Shown in pieces: positions 21,685 to 31,318 of a DNA stretch of 64,000 nt. The notes beneath the pieces were generated by a model. It made no database searches, was not told the origin of the DNA, and saw nothing but the letters and a program-made list of their open reading frames with translations. How positions within the stretch are numbered: position 1 is the first letter of the stretch; every line of letters begins with the position of its first letter. Source of the stretch: Ambrosia x helenae (Eukaryota > Streptophyta > Magnoliopsida > Asterales > Asteraceae); the NCBI GenBank assembly GCA_030844895.1, contig CM061233.1, positions 88,993,563-89,057,562 of the forward strand, written 5' to 3'. The position numbers and the translations under genes were made by a program.

Positions 21685-22858
21685 TGACGTGCTTGTCGTG
21701 GTACACGTAAAATTTCCCAATTACAACTAACGTATAGTGGCAAGAAGGTATCGAACACAGGGAGTTTGTGGAATGTGTGTAAACTAGTAACTTTGCGAAT
21801 TAACTACAATTAATCTACTAAATAAAAATAAAGATCAAGAGTTGTTGATTGTTTTAGATTTGAACTAGATTATAAACTAATTACTTAATCAAAGTGAGTT
21901 TGTTTCTTGAGATTATAAAAGCAATGACCATTCCAGGCTCCGTTTTCCCTAAACACTTTATGCAAAAGTTCCAACTAGAAAGAGTTACATAGACATAACT
22001 CGTGCATGAACAATTGTTGTGATAAAAGGAACAAAGTACTCGGATTATATTAATGCGAGGTTGTTGCCCGATGACCAATTAATCAATTAACCAACCCAAA
22101 TCCTACCCGCAATATCTCGATTGTTAGCAACACCAAGAACGTACGATTAAGACTAAATATTGGCAAAGTAATTAACAACTACAAACACTTATTCAAACAC
22201 CACAATAATCAAGCAAACATACTAGATTATCATTCTAGAAATTCATAGAAAAATACATAAAAGTTCAAGAAAAACTTCACCAAGGAATGATCACCAAGAG
22301 TTCTAGCCAAGCATGGTTTGGTGAATCATCATCACAATCAAAGAAATGTTCATAAGCATCGAAAACATTAACCGAATGTTTAGAATTGTTCTCCAATGAT
22401 CCAAACTAGCCAAAAATCGCCCACAAAGTTCCTAGAAACGTTCACAATGGAAGAGATGATGAAAAGACACCATCATGTAGTCTTTAAATAAGGGAGTTAC
22501 ACTTTTGGTGCAGGGGCCACCGTAACCCTACGGTCCCACCATAAGGTACGGTGGGGTTAAAATGTTGACGGTGAGTAGGGGCTGCCCTACGGTGGAAAAC
22601 TTATGTCCTGAAGCCACCGTAACCCTACGGTAGCTACCGTAAGGGTACGGTGGAACCTTTCGAAATCTTCATTTTTCTTTCTTGCATTCCACCTCGTTCC
22701 GATGCGTTCCGGTCCATTCCCAAAGCCCGTATTTCGTCATTTTTAGCTCCTTATTACACCTACAACCAAAGCAACCGTAGTCATCCAATTCCAAGCAATA
22801 TCACGAATAAATGTGGATAAAATAAGCATTTTAACACTATAAAAGGGTGTTCATTGAA
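21685..22858 (-). repeat. 5' LTR of gypsy element 1, interrupted by element 2
   Basis: Matches 17655-18829 and stops at ttcattgaa. The remaining bases (ccacccgtca) are found at 30615-30623, after element 2. It carries the same 40-nt palindrome (22614-22653). Confidence 0.9.
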
Positions 22859-24676
22859 TGATATACGTTAGATTACACATATAAAAGTCCCAATTTAACT
22901 CCCATTTATATATGTTTTTGGCCTTATACATGATGAATTGGTACTTATTTGGTATCTTTATGATTACAGGTCTTAAAAGATGTCCCGGAAGCAAACCCGA
23001 AGAAAAACAAGGATTTCGGCCCTTTATCAAGAGAACTTTTGCGCAGAAGCTGTTCGGATTGTTTTTACTCCTTCTAAAACCCAAAATCCAACTTCGACTT
23101 TCAAATATGAATTGTTCTACGCTCTGAGAGCTTTCCAGGCATATAAAGAACACCTTCTAACGATTTTTCTACGATTTTATATGCAATTTTAAAGATCGTG
23201 CTGTCGTGCTATTCTCTGTGAGCGGCCGCTCACTCTCTCCGAGTGGCCGCTCGCCATCCTAAACACCTCTAGAAGCTTCTAGAAGCCCTACGTTAGCTTT
23301 GCCCACTTGTCTGTAAAGTGAGCGGCCGCTCCAAGCCTTCGAGCGGCCGCTCACAGGGCCTGTTCAGCTATAAAACTCCCATTCAGCCCCTGTTCAAAGT
23401 ATTGGGTTTTGGGGAGGCGATTTTAGGCGATTTCTGGACCAAAGGAGCTGCTGGAAGGCCGTTTAACAAGCTCGGGAATCCATCCGATCCATCCTTCATC
23501 ATCCAATCCATCTCTTTAGCAATCTTATGGTTTGATCCTTTGAGCTTTCTTAGATCCAAATCTGATTTTGTTTGCTATATTGATGTTATTTTAGTTAATC
23601 GTACGCCTACGGGCAAGAACATTAGTATTAGTTAGTAGTTAAAACAATCGTTTGCGTGAAATCAAGTTTTGTATAAATTTGGCGTTTTTCATGTTTGAAT
23701 CTTGATGATCATAATGCAACCTTGTTTCATTGTTGATAGATTTGTAGTTGTGTTCGGATGACTTTGATGATTATCGAATGTGTGAGGCGGATTACTTGTT
23801 GAGGAAACCGTCCGTTTAATCGTCCGGTAGTAAACTAGTTAACTTGTTAATAAAGTTTACACCATGAAACTGTAACCGGGTATTGGTTTGGCTAAATTCA
23901 CTCGGATAATGATTATAGATGTTTACCGGCACGTAAAAGAGTTTAAAAAGCTTAATGGTGTTGTTACTAATCTTTGACACGGTTAATGATCTTTGTTAGT
24001 TATTTTAGTGAAAATGGCGATCTTAGTAGATTTGTGTTCAAAGTTAGTAAAATGGAATAGGTTGTGAAATGCTCTACTTTATGCTAGTTTCGGTGGTCGT
24101 ATTGTGTATTCGATATTGCTTTCCTTAACTAGTGCGGTTGAGGACTCCCGAAAGGTGATACTAACTTATCTTTAAAGATTCTCATGAGATCATATCAGCT
24201 GCGCGCTAATAAACGACTTGAGGTGGTTAACGTGTGTATTCGTGTTAGCTTTCCGTATAGTTGTCATGTTAGGATGCCCGAAAGGGAAACTAACTGTCGG
24301 AAAATGGGAATGTTGATTACGCCTTTATTTCTTATATAGATGACATGCTAGGATTGGCGTATTATAGTTTATATAGTTATATTTTCTATTTGGAGTCGTA
24401 GTTAAGTTATTTACATGTGTTAGAATTAATTTAGCTATAAACAAACTCAACTTATCTTTTCCTACTGGTAAATCGGGGACAGAGTTTTAGTACTATTGCT
24501 CCGCGCGCGTCCATGGATCGATATCTGGTTCTTATCTGTACGTTACTACATATATGACAGGGTACACTTGCCCTATTGTGTGTGTTTTAATATTAAGGTC
24601 TAAACCATTTTTATAAATATTAAAGCAAAACGTGTGTTATTTCATTGTAAAATTATGTGTATATCCGCACACGCCA
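22859..24676 (+). repeat. 5' LTR of gypsy element 2
   Basis: 1818 bp, TGATATACG to CACACGCCA. Visibly very close to 28791-30609, with scattered single-base differences such as 23043-23045 versus 28975-28977 and 23253 versus 29185. Confidence 0.92.
23219..23375 (+). promoter_or_regulatory. putative LTR promoter: GAGCGGCCGCTC cluster and TATA box
   Basis: Four copies or variants of the palindrome GAGCGGCCGCTC lie at 23219-23232, 23241-23252, 23319-23331 and 23341-23352. TATAAAA follows at 23369-23375, about 15 bp after the last copy. The second LTR repeats the arrangement (29151-29307). Promoter function is inferred from the TATA box and the position in the LTR. Confidence 0.55.
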
Positions 24677-24682
24677 AGTTTT

Positions 24683-24700
24683 TGGCGCCGTTGCCGGGGA
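24683..24700 (+). other. primer binding site, Asp-tRNA type, element 2
   Basis: TGGCGCCGTTGCCGGGGA six bases after the end of the 5' LTR. Identical in sequence to that of element 1, which is on the other strand. Confidence 0.92.
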
Positions 24701-25491
24701 CGCGACGAGCTTTAGGAACGAACCGAGTCAACTTTTTACCAGTGTACATACTTGTGAATACTTGTATTTAGTTTGATTGATTCGTTATTTCATTCATTTA
24801 TTTGCATATAGGATTCTTTGATTATTTGATTTTTATGTATATATAGTTTTTTTTTATTTTACTTAAATATACAATGGAAGTCTGGGTATGTTACGTTTAA
24901 ATTTGTTGATTCGGATGCTTTTAATAAAAGGTTTGGGTTAAGAAAACTTGGGAAATTTATTTAATATAAAAGTGGTTTTAATAAAAATAATTTTCTGTGA
25001 AAAATGCTTCCTTACGATTTGCAAAGAAGTTGGGCTTATGGTTTCGCTTTAAGCGAGTTCCTAATTACCCCGGATTTTATCTTTTATTGTTCACGATACG
25101 CGGCCAAGATCACCAGAGTCCTTCGCGTGACGTGAATAGCCGCCGCTATCTTCCGTTTTTAACTCCATTCATTGGCAAACATCATCATTTTCATCTACTA
25201 TCTTCTGTTATATTATTTTTTCCGGTGAAAAAGGGTTGTTTTCGTGCAAGCAAAAGACGGTCTTTATCTTGTTGCGACGCGCGAACACCTTGAGTCATTA
25301 TACTTGCACCACGCGAGAAGCGGTCTATACTTCTTCGCGGTGCGCGAGTGACTCAGATTTCGCTGAAAATTTTATATATTTTCATATTTTTAAGTTTGGT
25401 GTATAATTTTTAGTATTTTGATTTTACATATTTCTTTTATTTTTCATAGATTGAGTCTGTATTTATCTTTGTACATTGTGTCAGTCTAATC

Positions 25492-25839
25492 GTGGGATGG
25501 TCGATGTTCTTTTCAATGCTCAATCGATCTTCTCGCCCGTACTCAATCTCCATTCGGGCGAAAGCGATCTTAAAGAAAATCTTTTATGCAAACGGCCATT
25601 CCAAGAAGTTTAAAGTCCATATGGACGAGTCCATAAATCAAAATGGACTAAGTTTGAAAGTCAACGGTCATCGCTTAAAAGCTTACATTGATGGACCGGT
25701 TGACCAATCCGTAGAGGTAATCGACCTCTACGCCCACATGCTTAATAAGTGTGGGGAAGTGAGTCTAGCTAGCGACTCGTTAATAAACATAGCACGGCGT
25801 GTATGGGCGCGCCAAATTGTACAAATGTTCATAACTTAG
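25492..25839 (+). pseudogene. integrase C-terminal tail remnant, gypsy element 2
   Basis: An open frame of about 115 codons. It includes SLKVNGHRLKAYIDGPVDQ and SVEVIDLY, which resemble the (F)KVNGxRLKxY tail that closes integrase in Athila/Tat elements. It starts without a credible ATG context and no catalytic integrase precedes it. A C-terminal fragment has therefore survived a large pol deletion. The upstream stretch 24701-25490 shows no domain. Confidence 0.5.
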
Positions 25840-26064
25840 TTTAATTTTTAGTTAAGTTGCTAGTTTTAACTTGTTTTGTAGTTTGTTTCTAATCTTTTTG
25901 CAGGTTTGATTCGCGCCTTGTGATTGTGTGGATAGTCGCTTCAAAACCATGGTATTATGATAGGAAGCGTCTCAAAACAGGTATGTAGTTGTTTGTGTCG
26001 AAACAGAGCGAGTGTAGGCGATTTTGGAGGCGAAACTGCAGCAAAAATTCACATCAGCTGCAAT

Positions 26065-26240
26065 GAGTGGCCGCTCACTGGCACCGAGCGGCCGCTCCAA
26101 ACGCCCAATACTTAAAAAAAATCCGGCGAGCGGCCGCGCGAAGGCTTTGTTCGAAATTTTTGGCAGAGGCAGATTGGGTATTTCACTTAAAAACTGAACC
26201 AAATCAACCCTAATAAACAAAAACTCGGCCGCTCACTTTT
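26065..26240. repeat. internal GAGCGGCCGCTC-type cluster, element 2
   Basis: Variants of the LTR palindrome recur in the internal region at 26066-26078, 26090-26101, 26128-26139 and, partial, 26226-26236. A GGCGATTTTGGAGGCGA stretch beside it (26018-26034) resembles sequence found just after the TATA box in the LTRs. Confidence 0.7.
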
Positions 26241-26317
26241 ATTTTACCCGATTTCTTGCACTTGCTCTCAACGAAAAACCCAAAAACCTATCAATTCCAC
26301 ATCCAAATATTCAAGTT

Positions 26318-26922
26318 CAAGGTATGAATCTCTTGTATTCTTGCAATTTTTCTTGTTCTAGTGTAATGTAATGTAATCTAGTTTTATGTAATCTTTTCTG
26401 AATTTTTGGGTCTCTTCATAAATGTTTAACAAACCCTAAAGTTTTTAGATGGATTGTTTGCTTTGCTAGTATAGATTAGGGTATGTTATTGTCCAAATCT
26501 TTGAGTTTTTGGGGTTTTCTTTATAATGTCCAAATCAAATCCGAAAATTTTAAAGATTTGTTTGAATTTTTAGCATAATATTTAGTGTAATTTAGCATAA
26601 TAATAGATTAATCTCATGTTATGCTTATAGTATAGTGTTTATCTTAGTGTAAATTAGGTTTGTTCATGAATTTTGGGGATTCTTCATAATTGTTCAAAAG
26701 TCCCCAAATTCCATATGTTCTAGTGTGTAGATTGTTGTTAATTATCTTAAGTTTTGGGGTTTCTTCATAATGGTTTAACAAAACCCAAAATTTTAAGATT
26801 GTTAGTGTTTTTGATCTTAGTTTAGATAAGTACTGTTCATGAAACTTTGGGACTTTCTTCATAATCGGACAAACGAGCCCCAAGTTTCTTTGATACTTCA
26901 TAAACATTTGTATTTTATTTCA
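26318..26922 (+). other. intron-like segment with five related hairpins
   Basis: The segment lies between a donor-like AAG|GTATGA (26317) and an acceptor-like TTTCAG (26923). Within it, five inverted repeats (26401-26445, 26503-26555, 26668-26712, 26747-26796, 26840-26887) share a loop around TTCTTCATAA and stems of the type TTTTGGGG / CCCCAAAA. The third and fifth pair almost perfectly with different stem bases. Confidence 0.55.
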
Positions 26923-27170
26923 GTATTGTTTATTTGGTTTGAATAATGAGATGATGAATGGATTTGATATATTTTGTTTTGTCAAGAATGTTGGAAGTGC
27001 AGGGAACTGGCGAGCACCGGTATGGATGCTCAATGCAGTCACCATGCTTTTTGGGATATCACCAATAGGGGAGTATTATTCTCCTTTTTCACACGATAGT
27101 TAGCTATTTTATAAACGCTTTCTATTTTCACATTGGGGACAATGTGAGGTCTAAGTGTGGGGAGGGTAAC

Positions 27171-27422
27171 TATGTTAACTTTACTCAGCTTACACTATAG
27201 TCTAGCTCTTCATAATGCTTTACTATTTTTTGAGTCACATTCAGGACAATGTGATATTCAAGTGTGGGGAGGGTTGTTAACAATATTAGTTTTGCACTAT
27301 GTTAACTTTACTCAGCTTACACTATAGTCTAGCTCTTCATAATGCTTTACTATTTTTTGAGTCACATTGAGGACAATGTGATATTCAAGTGTGGGGAGGG
27401 TTGTTAACAATATTAGTTTTGC
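27171..27422 (+). repeat. 127-bp tandem duplication containing PPT-like motifs
   Basis: tatgttaactttactcagc begins at 27171 and again at 27298, and the copies agree almost fully. Each copy ends with gacaatgtgatattcaagtgtggggagg, a motif close to the true polypurine tract at 28760-28789. A third, older copy lies at 27137-27165. Confidence 0.9.
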
Positions 27423-28790
27423 TTGTCCCAAGTTGTGAAAAAAAAACTCCCAGTTTTTAATTTTTGTGGCATAACACTTGAGCAAAAAGCCGTGAATTCT
27501 TCATAATTTTTGTAAATTAGTACGGTTGGTTGTGTTTTAGGAAGCATTAGATTTGATAAAAGCGGACAAGCCAAATGAAAAACAATAGAGTTTGATAAGC
27601 GTGGTAAACAAAAGAGTGACTGGCATGTTAATTTTTACACTTGTACCCATTCCTTCCGTTACGTGAGCATTCTTTTTGAGCCTTTTATTGCTTTTTCGAT
27701 ACTTGCTCGCTATATGCGAAATATGAGTGCGCCGAATGGCTTATGTGATTTAGAACTTGTTATTAGCATACTTTTCGAGATCAATATATGTGTAGAATTG
27801 CATGAAAGTGATTGAGGCATTTAGGATACCCTTTTGATTTAAACCTTTTCTTTTCGTTTTATCTGTTTCCCGCACCTAAATGTTTTCCATTAGTTTACCA
27901 TGTTGAGCCTATATTCCGTGTTTTTCTTACTTAACTTACCATTTCACCACTTAACCAAATTTAGCCTTTTTACTTTAAACCCTTTGTGTTGAAACTCGGT
28001 TTAGGTTATCGTTTGACTCGTTTTTTGTTGTATATAGTTCATGTTCGGGCATTTAGACCCCGTGTTTTGTATATATTCATGTTATAGTTATCGGTTGTAT
28101 TCAGTATTGTAAGTTAAAAAAAAAAGAGAAAGAAAAAAAAAGAAAGAAAGAAAAGAAAGAAAAAAAGATGCAGAAAAAATAGTATACCCTAAAATAGGGT
28201 GATTTAGGAGAGTTTGAGCAGTTTTCAGTCCTTTAAAGATAGAATTCTGTGGTTAGCTCAAGGTAAATAAAAATCAACTATATTCGCGTGTGGTTTGTAT
28301 AGTTTACGTTTGTATCTATTAGTTAGACATAACCGCCGAGTTTTAGCCGTTTTGTCACTTTAAATATCCATTCCATACCCGTTACCTTTGCCTATCATTA
28401 CAACCCACAAGTCCTCTTGATTTATGCATTTCTATATGTGAATTGGTAGAGATTAGATCTTTTAACAAGCATATGATATCGCACAAGTCATTGTCTAGGC
28501 ATTGAGAGTTTACACATACACATTTCATATGTATGATCCACAAACAAGCCGAGTGTGTGTGAACATTGTGAGTGGTGTACAGATATGCATGCTTAGTCGA
28601 TTTGATGTTAACCATTGCTTTTGATTTCAATATTTTCAAGTGCTTGTCGGTTTGAAATCTTTGATGATGTCTTTTGACAAACCAGCTAGCCATCTGATTT
28701 ATTAACTTTCTGGTTTACTACTCGTGTTGCCATTGGGAGTGTTGTTGTTCTATTGCTTAGGGACAAGCAATGTTTATGTGTGGGGATGTT
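27423..28790 (+). other. 3' internal region of element 2, no domain
   Basis: Includes a purine tract (AAAGAAAG-type, 28112-28170) and the polypurine tract before the 3' LTR. Open frames are short and in no consistent frame. Confidence 0.6.
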
Positions 28791-30609
28791 TGATATACGT
28801 TAGATTACACATATAAAAGTCCCAATTTAACTCCCATTTATATATGTTTTTGGCCTTATACATGATGAATTGGTACTTATTTGGTATCTTTATGATTATA
28901 GGTCTTAAAAGATGTCCCGGAAGCAAACCCGAAGAAAAACAAGGATTTCGGCCCTTTATCAAGAGAACTTTTGCGCAGAAGCTGTTCGGATCGTTTTTAC
29001 CCCTTCTAAAACCCAAAATCCGACTTCGACTTTCAAATAAGAATTGTTCTACGCTCCGAGAGCTTTCCAGGCATATAAAGAACACCTTCTAACGATTTTT
29101 CTACGATTTTATATGCAATTTTAAAGATCGTGCTGTCGTGCTGTTCTCTGTGAGCGGCCGCTCACTCTCTCCGAGCGGCCGCTCGCCATCCTGAACACCT
29201 CTAGAAGCTTCTGGAAGCCCTACGTTAGCTTTGCCCACTTGTCTGTAAAGTGAGCGGCCGCTCCAAGCCTCCGAGCGGCCGCTCACAGGGCCTGTTCAGC
29301 TATAAAACTCCCATTCAGCCTCTGTTCAAAGTATTGGGTTTTGGGGAGGCGATTTTAGGCGATTTCTGTACCAAAGGAGCTGCTGGAAGGCCGTTTAACA
29401 AGCTCGGGAATCCATCCTATCCATCCTTCATCATCCAATCCATCTCTTTAGCAATCTTATGGTTTGATCCTTTGAGCTTTCTTAGATCCAAATCTGATTT
29501 TGTTTGCTATATTGATGATATTTTAGTTAATCGTACGCCTACGGGCAAGAACATTAGTATTAGTTAGTAGTTAAAACAATCGTTTGCGTGAAATCAAGTT
29601 TTGTATAAATTTGGCGTTTTTCATGTTTGAATCTTGATGATCATAATGCAACCTTGTTTCATTGTTGATAGATTTGTAGTTGTGTTCGGATGACTTTGAT
29701 GATTATCGAATGTGTTAGGCGGATTACTTGTTGAGGAAACCGTCTGTTTAATCGTCTGGTAGTAAACTAGTTAACTTGTTAATAAAGTTTACACCATGAA
29801 ACTGTAACCGGGTATTGGTTTGGTTAAAGTCACTCGGATAATGATTATAGTTGTTTACCGGCACGTAAAAGAGTTTAAAAAGCTTAATGGTGTTGTTACT
29901 AATCTTTGACACGGTTAATGATCTTTGTTAGTTATTTTAGTGAAAATGGCGATCTTAGTAGATTTGTGTTCGAAGTTAGTAAAATGGAATAGGTTGTGAA
30001 ATGCTCTACTTTATGCTAGTTTCGGTGGTCGTATTGTGTATTCGATATTGCTTTCCTTAACTAGTGCGGTTGAGGACTCCCGAAAGGTGATACTAACCTA
30101 TCTTTAAAGATTCTCATGAGATCATATCAGCTACGCGTTAATAAACGACTTGAGGTGGTTAACGTGTGTATTCGTGTTAGCTTTCCGTATAGTTGTCATG
30201 TTAGGATGCCCGAAAGGGAAACTAACTGTCGGAAAATGGGAATGTTGATCACGCCTTTATTTCTTATATAGATGACATGCTAGGATTGGCGTATTATAGT
30301 TTATATAGTTATATTTTCTATTTGGAGTCGTAGTTAAGTTATTTACATGTGTTAGAATTAATTTAGCTATAAACAAACTCAACTTATCTTTTTCCTACTG
30401 GTAAATCGGGAACAGAGTTTTAGTACTATTGCTCCGCGCGCGTCCATGGATCGATATCTGGTTCTTATCTGTACGTTACTACATATATGACAGGGTACAC
30501 TTGCCCTATTGTGTATGTTTTAATATTAAGGTCTAAACCATTTTTATAAATATTAAATCAAAACGTGTGTTATTTCATTGTAAAATTATGTGTATATCCG
30601 CACACGCCA
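28791..30609 (+). repeat. 3' LTR of gypsy element 2
   Basis: 1819 bp. Same ends, same GAGCGGCCGCTC cluster (29151-29286) and TATAAAA (29301-29307) as the 5' LTR. Confidence 0.92.
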
Positions 30610-30628
30610 TTGAACCACCCGTCAGTTC

Positions 30629-30743
30629 CCTTAGACCCGCATCTTTTGAATGTTGCCTTTTGATGCGTGGCTATAAGATGAGGGTCTAAAATCACATCTT
30701 TTAGCTTAAATCACCGCATCTTTTGGTCTTTTGTGTGCTAGTG
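30629..30743. repeat. right terminus of the CACTA element
   Basis: Continues the subterminal repeats interrupted at 17654 (accgcatcttttggtc, cacatcttttag, gatgcgtgg). It ends gtgtgctagtg, which on the minus strand is CACTAGCACACAAAAG, a typical CACTA terminus. Confidence 0.65.
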
Positions 30744-30947
30744 GGCGCGAAACTGGCGTGAGTCCCATTGGTGTGAGAAGGTTCACCAGCGTGTGGGTGG
30801 GGTGAGGGGGGCTTGAAGATGAGGTTGGGATTGTTAACACACAAATAATAATAATATTCCCTTCACCCCTTTCCTCCCCTTTCACTCCCTACAATTTTCA
30901 CCCTTAAAAAATGATTCTTAGATGTGTTACATGACGCATCACGCCCC
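30744..30947. repeat. dispersed GC-rich repeat flanking the CACTA end
   Basis: 30739-30835 is the second copy of the repeat at 11379-11475. 30836-30947 is pyrimidine-rich and AT-rich with no coding signal. Confidence 0.55.
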
Positions 30948-31081
30948 TCCCTTAAAGAGAGGGAGAGTGGGGCTGATTGCACCTGAGCTCGTATTGGTTG
31001 CCATGGATTAAAGAGAGGATTGTGAGTGAGTGAGAGAAAGAAATGAGGTGATTCAAAACCTGGAGATGATCTGATACCAAA
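30948..31081 (-). repeat. truncated second copy of the copia leader and gag start
   Basis: Matches 35293-35426 with about two differences. The gag start codon and MATNTSSGAISPTLPLFKG are present, then the sequence departs at 30947 and the frame stops two codons later. The primer site copy has one mutation (atgatctgatacca). Confidence 0.9.
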
Positions 31082-31318
31082 TGATAGAGCAATAACCAAG
31101 CATAAAATCAGAAGAACAAGTATTGAAACGGATGATTTTATTGATCACAAGGCAATGCCTTTTATACTGAAACAAGCTAACGGCTAGAAAACTCAAACAA
31201 CCGAAAATAACAAACTAGCTACGTAAAATCAGTAACAAGTGCATGGAATCAGGAACGAGCTTGACCATGCAGATTATTCTCAACAACTCTAACGGCAACT
31301 TAGATTGAATTATTCTCA
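31082..31318 (-). repeat. 3' LTR of the young copia element
   Basis: Plus-strand ends TGATAGAGC and GAATTATTCTCA. Followed on the right by the minus-strand polypurine tract (31319-31331). Confidence 0.93.

Larger units (their letters stand above)
22859..30609 (+). mobile_element. non-autonomous Ty3/gypsy element 2 (Athila/Tat-like)
   Basis: LTRs 22859-24676 and 28791-30609, Asp-tRNA primer site at 24683-24700 and polypurine tract gtgtggggatg at 28779-28789. The target duplication TTGAA (22854-22858 and 30610-30614) shows it landed in the 5' LTR of element 1. The 4.1-kb interior lacks gag, protease, reverse transcriptase and integrase catalytic domains. Only an integrase C-terminal tail is recognisable. 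It is the youngest of this nest. Confidence 0.92.
17655..30623 (-). mobile_element. non-autonomous Ty3/gypsy element 1 (Athila/Tat-like), split by element 2
   Basis: LTRs at 17655-18829 and 21685-22858 plus 30615-30623, with the 5-bp target duplication GTTCC at 17650-17654 and 30624-30628. The minus-strand primer site TGGCGCCGTTGCCGGGGA (21662-21679, Asp-tRNA type) and the polypurine tract AGTGTGGGGATG (18830-18841) orient it. Without the nested element it is about 5.2 kb. It holds one gag-like frame and no protease, reverse transcriptase or integrase, so it would need enzymes in trans. Confidence 0.9.
11480..30743 (+). mobile_element. fragmented CACTA (En/Spm) element with nested insertions
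   Basis: The plus strand carries in order a DUF4216 remnant, a DUF8039-like region and an Ulp1-like protease region, a combination found in plant CACTA elements. AGATGCGGT-type subterminal repeats on both strands (17510-17654 and 30629-30735) lead to an end reading CACTAGCACACAAAAGACC on the minus strand at 30743. The transposase core (TNP2) is missing between 11620 and 11770. The left terminus was not found, so the start given is nominal. Four other elements lie within. Confidence 0.65.

Noticed and set aside
23318..23635. 105-codon open frame in both LTRs of gypsy element 2
   Set aside because: Present in both LTR copies because the LTRs are near identical. It overlaps the promoter cluster and has no recognisable domain.
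18830..28790. Autonomous gypsy element
   Set aside because: Neither element 1 nor element 2 contains recognisable protease, reverse transcriptase, RNase H or catalytic integrase on either strand.
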